Source of the DNA: Actinoallomurus oryzae
GTDB taxonomy: Bacteria; Actinomycetota; Actinomycetes; Streptosporangiales; Streptosporangiaceae
Assembly: GCF_039541955.1 (NCBI RefSeq)
Contig: NZ_BAABHF010000010.1
Span: 186,001-250,000 of the forward strand
DNA: 64,000 nucleotides
Direction: 5' to 3'
The position numbers and the translations under genes are program-made. A model generated the notes under the pieces. That model did no database searches, was not told the DNA's origin, and saw only the letters and a program-made list of their open reading frames with translations. This document shows, in pieces, positions 1 through 7,527 of the stretch. The first letter of the stretch is position 1. Each line of letters starts with the position of its first letter.

Positions 1-309
1 ATCGTCGGCCTGGCCGGGCTGGTCCCGCTGTGGCGGCGCTGGGGCGGCGAGGCGTTCCTGCCCTGGATCCTCGCGACCGGGCTCCTGCTGGTGCCGCCGG
101 CCACCGCCGAGTTCGACTACCGCTACGTGCTGCCGACGGTGCCGCTCGCGTGCGTCGCCGCCGCGATCACCTTCTCCCGCGAGCCGCGCGAGAAGCTGAC
201 GCGGCTCCTGTGGTGGCGCGGGCGCGCGTCCGAGAAGACCAACGGCTCCTCCGGCGAACCGGAGGAGCCGGGGAAGCCGGCCGCTCAGAACGCGGTCACG
301 GCGTCCTGA
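1..309 (+). CDS. C-terminal end of an integral membrane protein (partial)
   Basis: The frame is open from the window edge to the TGA at 307-309, so only the last 102 residues are present. They show a hydrophobic stretch, then the motif EFDYRYVLP and another hydrophobic helix, followed by a basic, Glu/Pro-rich cytoplasmic tail. The FDYRYVLPTVPL-type ending is common at the C-terminus of actinobacterial polytopic membrane proteins of the GT-C / hypothetical membrane class. That family assignment is inference from a short fragment. Confidence 0.6.
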   Translation: MVGLAGLVPLWRRWGGEAFLPWILATGLLLVPPATAEFDYRYVLPTVPLACVAAAITFSREPREKLTRLLWWRGRASEKTNGSSGEPEEPGKPAAQNAVTAS

Positions 310-327
310 GCCGCCTTTCAGCGACTT

Positions 328-627
328 CTAGTAGGCGTGAAGGCGGCGGAGCCGGAAGATCATCTCCAGCTCGGTGCTCCGCTGGCGGGGAATCGGCGCG
401 ACGACGGTCCACCCGGTGGGCAGGATCTTGACGTCGTAGCTTCCGCAGGACGGGCACACCGGCTCCGCCCACGGTGAGGTGCAGCGCTGGCTCAGGTGGT
501 GGTAGACGACGACCTCCCCGCCATGGCCGTCTGAGGAGCGTCCGACCTCGAACTCCTTCTGCCACTCGTGCAGGCAGCCGAGGCACTCGTACTTCCACGT
601 CTCGTGCGAGATCATGGATTCGTACAT
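328..627 (-). CDS. Small conserved protein with split zinc-ribbon cysteines
   Basis: 99 residues from the ATG at 627; an upstream ATG at 672 in the same frame is possible. An N-terminal CLGC motif and a CPSCGS motif near residue 65 form a plausible two-knuckle zinc ribbon. Between them lies a conserved-looking segment with RCTSPW. The protein resembles short uncharacterised Streptomyces proteins that start MYESMIS; this is from memory, not a search. It is transcribed in the same direction as rsmI, 110 bp downstream of it. Function unknown. Confidence 0.7.
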   Translation of the reverse strand: MYESMISHETWKYECLGCLHEWQKEFEVGRSSDGHGGEVVVYHHLSQRCTSPWAEPVCPSCGSYDVKILPTGWTVVAPIPRQRSTELEMIFRLRRLHAY

Positions 628-737
628 TTTCCCGTCACCCCCGGGCGAAACCATCGGATTACGTCCCGCCACGAGTTTTCCCCATTAAGTCTTGTTTGAG
701 GGGCCCTGAGCTGCGTAAAGATTACGTCAAATAATCG

Positions 738-1595
738 TCATCGCCTGGTTTTTCGTGCAATAACTGCGTCATAAAGGTCCCTTTTTGGTACACGATGTTC
801 TCGTGCAACCTCGCCAATCGCGTCTTTTCTGGCCGCGCCATCGGTGACGCGCCGCTCGACCTCGTCCGCCAGTGCGGCCAGGTCCGCCGGACCGGAACGC
901 TCGGGCGCGCCTCCGACGACGATCGTGATCTCACCGCGCACACCGCCGGAGGACCACGCGGCCAGCTCGCCCAGCGGCCCGCGGCGCACCTCTTCGTACG
1001 TCTTGGTCAGCTCGCGGCACACGGCGGCGGGCCGGTCGGCGCCCAGCGCGCCCGCCATCGCCTCCAGCGCCGCGGTCAGCCGGTGCGGCGCCTCGAAGAA
1101 GACCATCGTGCGCGGCTCGTCGGCCAGCGCGGCCAGCCGCGACGCGCGCTCCCCCGCCTTGCGCGGCAGGAAGCCCTCGAAGCAGAAGCGATCGCTGGGC
1201 AGCCCCGAGATGACCAGCGCGGTCGTCACCGCGGACGGCCCGGGCAGGACGGTGACCGGCACCTCGGCCTCGATCGCGGCGGTGACGAGCCGGTAGCCCG
1301 GGTCGGAGACCCCCGGCAGGCCGGCATCGGTGATGACCAGCACGTCGCGGCCCTCGCGCAGCTCCTCGACCAGTTCGGCGGCGCGGGCGCGTTCGTTCGC
1401 GTCGTAGTACGACACGATCCGCGCGGCGGTGGTGACACCCAGGTCGGCGGTGAGGCGCCGCAGACGGCGCGTGTCCTCCGCGGCGATGATGTCGGCCGCG
1501 CCCAGCGCGCCGCGGAGGCGTTCGGATGCGTCCTCCGCGCGGCCGATCGGCGCGGCGGCCAGCGTCAGCGTCCCAGATGTTCCCACAGCACCCAT
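738..1595 (-). CDS. rsmI: 16S rRNA (cytidine-1402-2'-O)-methyltransferase RsmI
   Basis: 285 residues starting at the ATG at 1595. A longer in-frame start exists at 1772 but it would add about 60 non-conserved residues and overlap the divergent gene. The protein has the tetrapyrrole-methylase fold signatures of RsmI: LAAAPIG near the N-terminus, AAEDTRRLRRL, then SYYDANE, TDAGLPGVSDPGYRL and PGPSAVTTALVISGLP. It 2'-O-methylates C1402 of 16S rRNA with S-adenosylmethionine, tuning the ribosomal P site. It is divergent from the PMT gene 125 bp away, a common actinobacterial arrangement. Confidence 0.95.
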   Translation of the reverse strand: MGAVGTSGTLTLAAAPIGRAEDASERLRGALGAADIIAAEDTRRLRRLTADLGVTTAARIVSYYDANERARAAELVEELREGRDVLVITDAGLPGVSDPGYRLVTAAIEAEVPVTVLPGPSAVTTALVISGLPSDRFCFEGFLPRKAGERASRLAALADEPRTMVFFEAPHRLTAALEAMAGALGADRPAAVCRELTKTYEEVRRGPLGELAAWSSGGVRGEITIVVGGAPERSGPADLAALADEVERRVTDGAARKDAIGEVAREHRVPKRDLYDAVIARKTRR

Positions 1596-1720
1596 CTTCG
1601 ACCCCGGTGTCACCGTCTCGCACCTCGGAGACCGCCGGGCCGTGACGATCTCGTGAGGGCAGGCAGTTCGAAGTGCACAATCGGCCCGGTATCCCCCCGT
1701 ACGATGTCGGGGTGGTGGCG

Positions 1721-3280
1721 ATGACAGGACTCGAACCCGCTTCTCGGTCCCAGCGCGACGGGCGCCCGCCATCGCTGCGCCAGTGGATGGCGTCGGCGAT
1801 TCCGGGCAGCAGGCTGATGGGGTGGCTCGGCCCGCTGCTCGTGACGCTGTTCGCCGGCGTGCTGCGGTTCTACGACCTCAGCAAGCCGCGCGCGGTGATC
1901 TTCGATGAGACCTACTACGCCAAAGACGCGTACGCGCTGCTGAAGTTCGGGTACGAGCACAACACGGTCAAGAACGCCGACAGCCTGCTGCTCCAGTACC
2001 CGCCGAACCTCGACATCTGGGCGAACGGCGGCAGCTTCGTCGCCCACCCGCCCGCCGGCAAGTGGCTGATCGCCATCGGCGAGTGGATGTTCGGCATGAA
2101 CCCCTTCGGCTGGCGGTTCGCCTCGGCGGTGATCGGCACGCTGTCGGTGCTGATCCTGGCCCGGGTCGCGCGCCGGATGACGCGCTCCACCCTGCTCGGC
2201 ACGGCGGCCGGCCTCCTGCTCGCACTGGACGGCATGCAGCTGGTCACCAGCCGCACCGCGATCCTGGACATCTTCGTGATGTTCTGGATCCTGGCCGGGT
2301 TCGCGTGCCTGGTCATCGATCGCGACCGCACCCGCGCGGCGCTCGCGGCCAAGGTCATGGAGACCGGCAACGAGAGCGAGCTGGGCCCGTTCGTCATGCA
2401 CTGGTGGCGCCTGGCCGCCGGGCTCTGCCTGGGCACGGCCGTGGCGACCAAGTGGACCGGGATCTACTACATCGCGGCGTTCGGCATCATGGTCCTGATC
2501 TGGGACATCGGCGCGCGGCGCGCCGCCGGGATCCGCCAGCCGTACGCCGGGGGGTTCCTGCTCGACGCGGTGCCGGCGTTCGTGTCGCTGGTGGTGGTGA
2601 GCGGCGTCACGTACCTCGCCTGGTGGAGCGGCTGGATCTTCAACGCGGGCGGCTGGGGCCGCGGCCGGGTGTCCGGCAACCCGATCACCGCGTTCTTCCA
2701 GGCGATGCCGCGCCTGTGGGACTACCACCAGCAGATGTGGCACTTCCACACGACGCTCACGGTCAAGCACGACTACCAGTCGTGGCCGTGGAACTGGATG
2801 TTCCTCAAGCGGCCGGTGGCGTTCTACTACAACGAGCCGACGGGCTGCGGCGCGAGCAAGTGCTCGCGCGAGGTGCTCGGCATCGGCACCCCGGCGATCT
2901 GGTGGATCTCGATCATCACCCTGCTGGTCATCACCGGCTGGTGGCTGGTGCAGCGCGACTGGCGGGCCGGCGCGACGGTCGCGGGCTTCCTGGCCGGCTG
3001 GCTGCCGTGGTTCTACTTCGGCTTCGGCCACCGGACGATGTTCCTGTTCTACGCCACCCCGATGCTGCCGTTCATGGTGCTGTCGATCGTGCTGGTCATG
3101 GGCATGCTCATCGGCCCGGCCGACACGATGCCGATGAGACGGGTGTTCGGCGCGGCCGCCTGCGGGGCGTACGTCCTGCTCGTGCTGGCCAACTTCTACT
3201 TCCTGTATCCCATCCTCACCGGCCAGATCCTGCCCTACGACGCATGGCACAGCCGCATGTGGTTCGACTCGTGGATCTGA
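1721..3280 (+). CDS. Dolichyl-phosphate-mannose--protein mannosyltransferase (GT39, Pmt)
   Basis: About 519 residues from the ATG at 1721. Polytopic membrane protein carrying the GT39 signatures FDETYYAKDAY in the first extracytoplasmic loop (Asp/Glu catalytic pair) and HPPAGKW. About ten hydrophobic helices follow. It transfers mannose from polyprenyl-phosphate-mannose to Ser/Thr of secreted proteins during Sec translocation. An opposite-strand rsmI neighbour is typical for the actinobacterial pmt gene. The stop at 3278-3280 lies inside the start region of the next gene, so the two are probably co-transcribed. Confidence 0.93.
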   Translation: MTGLEPASRSQRDGRPPSLRQWMASAIPGSRLMGWLGPLLVTLFAGVLRFYDLSKPRAVIFDETYYAKDAYALLKFGYEHNTVKNADSLLLQYPPNLDIWANGGSFVAHPPAGKWLIAIGEWMFGMNPFGWRFASAVIGTLSVLILARVARRMTRSTLLGTAAGLLLALDGMQLVTSRTAILDIFVMFWILAGFACLVIDRDRTRAALAAKVMETGNESELGPFVMHWWRLAAGLCLGTAVATKWTGIYYIAAFGIMVLIWDIGARRAAGIRQPYAGGFLLDAVPAFVSLVVVSGVTYLAWWSGWIFNAGGWGRGRVSGNPITAFFQAMPRLWDYHQQMWHFHTTLTVKHDYQSWPWNWMFLKRPVAFYYNEPTGCGASKCSREVLGIGTPAIWWISIITLLVITGWWLVQRDWRAGATVAGFLAGWLPWFYFGFGHRTMFLFYATPMLPFMVLSIVLVMGMLIGPADTMPMRRVFGAAACGAYVLLVLANFYFLYPILTGQILPYDAWHSRMWFDSWI

Positions 3281-4251
3281 ACGCCCGCACCCGCGTGTGG
3301 CGCGGCGGGAGGCTCGAGAAGGAGAACTTCCCCGCCGCTCGGATCAGCGACTACCTGGCCGAGCCGGACACCGTCGTGTGGCTGGACCTGTGCGAGCCGG
3401 ACGAGGGCGGCCTGGAGGTCATCAGCCAGGAGTTCGGCCTGGACCCGCTCGCGATCGAGGACGCCCTCAGCAAGCACGAACGACCGAAGCTCGACCGGTA
3501 CGAAGGCCACCTGTTCTTCAACGCCTACGACGTTCGGCTGAGCGAGGAGACCGGCGAGCTGGCCACCCACGAGATCTCGGCGTTCGTCACCGAGCGCGCG
3601 CTGGTGACCGTACGGGGCGATGAGGAGTTCGACCTCGACGCGCTGCTCCGGCAGTGGGACTCCTCCCCCGACCTGGCCGGGTACGGCGTGGCGTACCTCC
3701 TGCACGGGCTGATCGACCTGATCGTCGACGGGCACTTCGCGGCCGTCCAGGCGCTGGACGGCGCGATCGACGACCTGGAGGAGCGCCTGTTCGGCGACGA
3801 GATGCCCACCCGGGAGACCCAGCACCGCGGCTTCCGCCTGCGCAAGAGCCTGACCAAGCTGCGGCGCGTGGTCCTGCCGATGCGCGAGGTCGTCAACACC
3901 CTGCTCCGCCGCGACCTGCACGTGGTGCCGGACCCGATGACGCCGTACTTCCAGGACGTGTACGACCACGTGCTGCGCGCCACGGAGTGGACCGAGAGCC
4001 TGCGCGACGTCGTCACGAGCCTGCAGGAGACCCGCATCGCGCTGCAGGGCAACCATTTGAACCAGGTGATGAAGAAGCTGACGGGCTGGGCCGCCGTCAT
4101 CGCGGTCCCCACGGCCGTGACGGGTTTCTACGGCCAGAACGTCCCGTTCCCGGGCTACGACAAGCAGTGGGGCTTCGTGGTCAGCCTCGCCATCCTCATC
4201 GCCACCGCCGTGGCCCTGTACACCGTCTTCAAAAAGCGCGACTGGCTCTAG
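3244..4251 (+). CDS. corA: CorA-family divalent cation transporter with GQN in place of GMN
   Basis: 335 residues if started at the ATG at 3244, which overlaps the PMT stop; in-frame GTGs at 3259 and 3271 are alternatives and none has a clear Shine-Dalgarno. The large cytoplasmic domain contains long helices (LRKSLTKLRRVVLPMREVVN) and ends in two membrane helices and a basic tail (FKKRDWL). The signature between the helices reads TGFYGQNVPFPG, so the canonical GMN filter motif is GQN here. This variant is usual in one actinobacterial CorA subgroup. Likely Mg2+ or another divalent cation; specificity not resolvable from sequence. Confidence 0.9.
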   Translation: MAQPHVVRLVDLNARTRVWRGGRLEKENFPAARISDYLAEPDTVVWLDLCEPDEGGLEVISQEFGLDPLAIEDALSKHERPKLDRYEGHLFFNAYDVRLSEETGELATHEISAFVTERALVTVRGDEEFDLDALLRQWDSSPDLAGYGVAYLLHGLIDLIVDGHFAAVQALDGAIDDLEERLFGDEMPTRETQHRGFRLRKSLTKLRRVVLPMREVVNTLLRRDLHVVPDPMTPYFQDVYDHVLRATEWTESLRDVVTSLQETRIALQGNHLNQVMKKLTGWAAVIAVPTAVTGFYGQNVPFPGYDKQWGFVVSLAILIATAVALYTVFKKRDWL

Positions 4252-4853
4252 ATACGGTCCATCTGCGTGAGATCGATGTCGATATCGAACGGAACCGTCA
4301 GCTTCAGCAGGTCGTGGTGAATGCCGGTAAGCGAGTACGCGTTGTTCGCCGGGTCAAGCTCGTACACGTAGATGGTAGGCCGGCCCTCCGCGTTCTCCAC
4401 TCTCCAGAAATGGGCTATCCCCGCAGCCGCGTAGAGCTGCGGTTTCCGTTCTCGGTCCCTGACCTCCGAGTCCGGCGAGACGACCTCGACCGCGAGCACG
4501 ACATCGGAGGGCTGGAAACTGGTCTTCGTCGTGTCGAGGGCCTCCTCGGCCCGGACCACGACCAGGTCCGGCTCGGGACGCTGACGCTTCCCCAGTGTGA
4601 CGGTCATCTCCCGGCGAACTCGCAGATGCCCGGGGGCCAGCCCGCGAAGCACGCTCTCCAGCAGGGAGATCACCATCGTGTGGAAGTTGGCCTGGGGGCT
4701 CACGAAGACAAGGCTGCCATCGATCAGCTCTGTGTGACGGGGCAATTCCGGAATGTGATCGAGATCCTCAGCCGTGAAACCCTCTGCTGGAGGCACGAAC
4801 CATGGCCGCTTTTCTGGCGTTGGGGGCATCTCGGGCATAGGCGCCGCCGTCAT
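4248..4853 (-). CDS. Uma2-family (DUF820) putative endonuclease
   Basis: 201 residues from the ATG at 4853, with a good ribosome site (GGAGGAG) upstream. It shows the PD-(D/E)XK-like Uma2 pattern: ELIDGSLV, RPEPDLVVV, AVEVVSPDSEVRDRERK and YAAAGIAHFW. The family is very abundant in actinomycetes and cyanobacteria; its biological role is not established. The 3' end overlaps the corA stop by 4 bp in a convergent arrangement. Confidence 0.9.
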   Translation of the reverse strand: MTAAPMPEMPPTPEKRPWFVPPAEGFTAEDLDHIPELPRHTELIDGSLVFVSPQANFHTMVISLLESVLRGLAPGHLRVRREMTVTLGKRQRPEPDLVVVRAEEALDTTKTSFQPSDVVLAVEVVSPDSEVRDRERKPQLYAAAGIAHFWRVENAEGRPTIYVYELDPANNAYSLTGIHHDLLKLTVPFDIDIDLTQMDRI

Positions 4854-4943
4854 CAGCTCTCCTCCACGGAGACGACCTTACGTGGTACTCACGCTATCAA
4901 GTCCTACCCGGAGTGAAAGGTGATCGACCAACAGTGACGATGA

Positions 4944-5858
4944 TCAGGCGAGATCGGTCGGGTCGGTGTTGGCGCCGCAGCAGATGACGGCGACGCGTTC
5001 TCCCTCGGACGGGGTGTAGGCGCCCGTCAGGAGGGCGGCGTAGGCGGCGGCGGTGCCGTGTTCGACCACGAGGTGGTGGTCCTGCCACAGAGCTTGCCGG
5101 GCGGCGATCACGTCCGCGTCGCTCACCAGCACCGACTCCACGCCGGTGCGGCGGGCGACCGCGTACGGGATCTCGCCCACGCGGCGGGCGCCCAGGGAGT
5201 CGGCGGCCACGCCTCCCACCGGCGCGTCGACCGGCCGGCCCGCCGCCAGTGCGGCGTGGAACGTCGGGCAGCCCTCCGGCTCCACCGCGACCACGTGCGA
5301 CCGGCCCTCCAGCGCCGCCGCGATGCCGGCCATCAGCCCGCCCCCGCCGACCGCGACCAGCACGGTGTCGACGCCGCCGGCCTGTTCCTCCAGCTCCAGG
5401 GCCAGCGTGCCCTGGCCCGCGCAGACCTCCGGCTGGTCGTAGGGGTGGCCGAACAGGGCTCCCGTGTCGGCCACGCGCTTGGTCGCGGCCTCGTAGGCTT
5501 CGGCGTACTCGCACCCGACCTGGTGTACGGAGGCGCCGAGCGCGCGCAGCCGGGCGACCTTCACCGCCGGCGCGGTCTCCGGCACGAACACCTCCGCCCG
5601 CGCGCCCAGCTCGCGGGCGGCGTAGGCGAAGGCCAGGCCCGCGTTGCCGCCCGACGCCGCGATCACTCCCGCCTCCGGGAGACCGCCCGCCTCGACCGCC
5701 GCGAGAACCTGGTTGAAGGCGCCGCGCGTCTTGAACGAACCCGTGTGCTGGAGCTGCTCCAGTTTCAGCCACAGCCGGTCGAGCCGGAGTACCGGCGTCC
5801 GCAACACCCGGGAACCGATCCGCGTCCGAGCCGTCTCCACATCACCACGAGAGATCAC
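4944..5858 (-). CDS. PLP-dependent threonine/serine dehydratase-like enzyme
   Basis: 304 residues from a GTG at 5858 preceded by a G-rich ribosome site; the 5909 start would add an unlikely leader. Fold-type II PLP enzyme: SFKTRGAFN carries the Schiff-base lysine, ASGGNAGLA binds substrate, and VGGGGLMAG is the phosphate loop. There is no C-terminal ACT domain, so it resembles catabolic threonine dehydratases or serine/threonine ammonia-lyases rather than allosteric IlvA. Substrate not certain; serine racemase-like activity is another option. Confidence 0.9.
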   Translation of the reverse strand: MISRGDVETARTRIGSRVLRTPVLRLDRLWLKLEQLQHTGSFKTRGAFNQVLAAVEAGGLPEAGVIAASGGNAGLAFAYAARELGARAEVFVPETAPAVKVARLRALGASVHQVGCEYAEAYEAATKRVADTGALFGHPYDQPEVCAGQGTLALELEEQAGGVDTVLVAVGGGGLMAGIAAALEGRSHVVAVEPEGCPTFHAALAAGRPVDAPVGGVAADSLGARRVGEIPYAVARRTGVESVLVSDADVIAARQALWQDHHLVVEHGTAAAYAALLTGAYTPSEGERVAVICCGANTDPTDLA

Positions 5859-5991
5859 CCATCCACCGTACCGGCCGGGCCGAAGGCCGCATTCCGGTCG
5901 ACCGCCCACGGACGGTCGTCGCCACGGTTACCAAGAAGCGAAAAACGGCCGAGTGCACTCATAACAATTGGGATGCGGACTCTTATGGAGA

Positions 5992-6420
5992 ATGACCGCG
6001 ACACGGGATGCTGGTGCCGTGACGGGCTCAGCGAAGACCCGCAGCGCGGCCGAGCGAGTGGCCGCGCAACTGGTGACATGGCCCGGCCTCGCGGCCGGCC
6101 GTCCCTCCTGCGGCACCGGCCGGAGCTTCAACTTCCGCGGCGGCGAGATCCTCCACCTGCACACGGGCGAGGAGGCCGATCTCCGCCTGTCCCGCGGCTT
6201 CGTCGAACGCCTGGACACGGTGCTCGTCGAGAGCGGCCAGGTCGTCGTGCGGCCCGGCGACGACTGGGTGACCGTGCTGCTCGACACCGACACGGCGGGC
6301 GCCCTCCTGATCAGCCTGACGAGCCTGGCGATCCGCGCCGCCGAGGAGCAGGCGCCGGCCCGGCCGTGCACGTGGGAGCGCACCCGCCCACGGCCCCGGC
6401 TCAAGGCTCCCTGGTCCTGA
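5992..6420 (+). CDS. Luciferase-domain (DUF5519) family protein
   Basis: 142 residues from the ATG at 5992 (purine-rich ATGGAGA just upstream; ATG 5968 is less likely). It contains the small luciferase-domain pattern seen in actinobacterial proteins of this type: SFNFRGGEILHLHTGEEADLRL followed by VVVRPGDDWVTV. Such proteins are not known to emit light; the Pfam name is historical and their function is unknown. The stop is immediately followed by the stop of the convergent glycosyltransferase. Confidence 0.75.
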   Translation: MTATRDAGAVTGSAKTRSAAERVAAQLVTWPGLAAGRPSCGTGRSFNFRGGEILHLHTGEEADLRLSRGFVERLDTVLVESGQVVVRPGDDWVTVLLDTDTAGALLISLTSLAIRAAEEQAPARPCTWERTRPRPRLKAPWS

Positions 6421-7527
6421 TCACTGGTCGACCAGTTCGAACATCCGCTCCCAGCGGTCGGTGACCATGTCGGCGGAGAACCGGCGCACCGAGGTACGCG
6501 CCCGGCTGCCGAGCTTGGCCCGCAGGTCCTCGTCGCTCATCAGACGGGCGAGCTGTTCGGCGAACTCCGTGGTGTTGCCCGGCCGTACGAGCAGCCCGTC
6601 GGCCTCGTGCGTGATGAGTTCGCGGACGCCCGGCGCGCAGTCGAACGCCACGGTCGGCAGGCCGTACGCCATCGCCTCCATCACCGACATCGGGAAGCCC
6701 TCCATGCGCGAAGACAGGGCGAAGATCGACGCTTCGTTCAGCGCGGCCTCGACGTCGGCGGTCGCCCCGGCGAACTCCACGGTCTTGTCGACGCCGAGGT
6801 CGGACGCCTGGCGGCGCAGAACCTCCTCGTCGGGCCCGGAGCCGTACAGGCGCAGCCGCCAGTCCGGGAAGGCCCCGGTCACCTCGGCCCACGCCTCCAG
6901 CATCATGTCCTGTCCCTTCTCGAAGGACAGCCGGCCGAGCAGTTCGACCACGGGCCGCGACAGGTCCGGCAGGACCGACGGGCTGACGTGGAGCGGGTTC
7001 GGCATGAAGTCGGCGTTGGACATGTGGTCGCGGGCCCATGAGTCGGCGTCCTCGGTGCTGAGCACGAGGAACCGGTTCACGTCGGTGAAGTAGCGCTTGA
7101 CCCGCTGGTACCGCGAGGAGGCCTTGGTCGCCTGGTAGGACTCGTGGCTCATGCCGATGACCGGCATGCCGGCCGTGTCGGCGAGCGCGACCCATTCCAT
7201 CGCCCACACCTGCGCGGCGATGATGACGCCGCCCGGCCGGGCGGCGCGGAACAGACGGCTCAGCTTGGCCGCTCCGTGCCGCTGCACCGAGCGGAAGCGC
7301 ATCGCGCGCAGCCATCCGCCGCTCCGGGACGGCGGCGGGGTGTCGTGCAGGACGCTCAGCTCGTACGGCAGGTCGCGGCCGTAGTCGTGCCGCTCGGCGG
7401 CGTGCGTCACGCCGATCACGTGCACGCGGTGGCCGCGGGCGGCGAACAGCCCGCCGACGTGGTGGACCCATCGCTGCAGGCCGCCGAGCTCTTCGTGGTT
7501 GTTGCAGACGATGAAGATGTCACGCAT
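6421..7527 (-). CDS. Glycosyltransferase family 4
   Basis: 368 residues from the ATG at 7527. GT-B fold: the N-terminal GGLQRWVHHVGGLFAARGH segment is the acceptor-domain glycine loop, and the C-terminal half has GRLSFEKGQDMMLEAW, LYGSGPDEEVLR, SRMEGFPMSVMEAMAYGLP and a terminal helix. The EGFPMSVMEAMA region carries the EX7E-type donor-binding pattern of GT4. The gene overlaps the end of the upstream GT2/TagF-like gene by 8 bp, so the two are translationally coupled and probably build the same surface polymer. Confidence 0.92.
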   Translation of the reverse strand: MRDIFIVCNNHEELGGLQRWVHHVGGLFAARGHRVHVIGVTHAAERHDYGRDLPYELSVLHDTPPPSRSGGWLRAMRFRSVQRHGAAKLSRLFRAARPGGVIIAAQVWAMEWVALADTAGMPVIGMSHESYQATKASSRYQRVKRYFTDVNRFLVLSTEDADSWARDHMSNADFMPNPLHVSPSVLPDLSRPVVELLGRLSFEKGQDMMLEAWAEVTGAFPDWRLRLYGSGPDEEVLRRQASDLGVDKTVEFAGATADVEAALNEASIFALSSRMEGFPMSVMEAMAYGLPTVAFDCAPGVRELITHEADGLLVRPGNTTEFAEQLARLMSDEDLRAKLGSRARTSVRRFSADMVTDRWERMFELVDQ

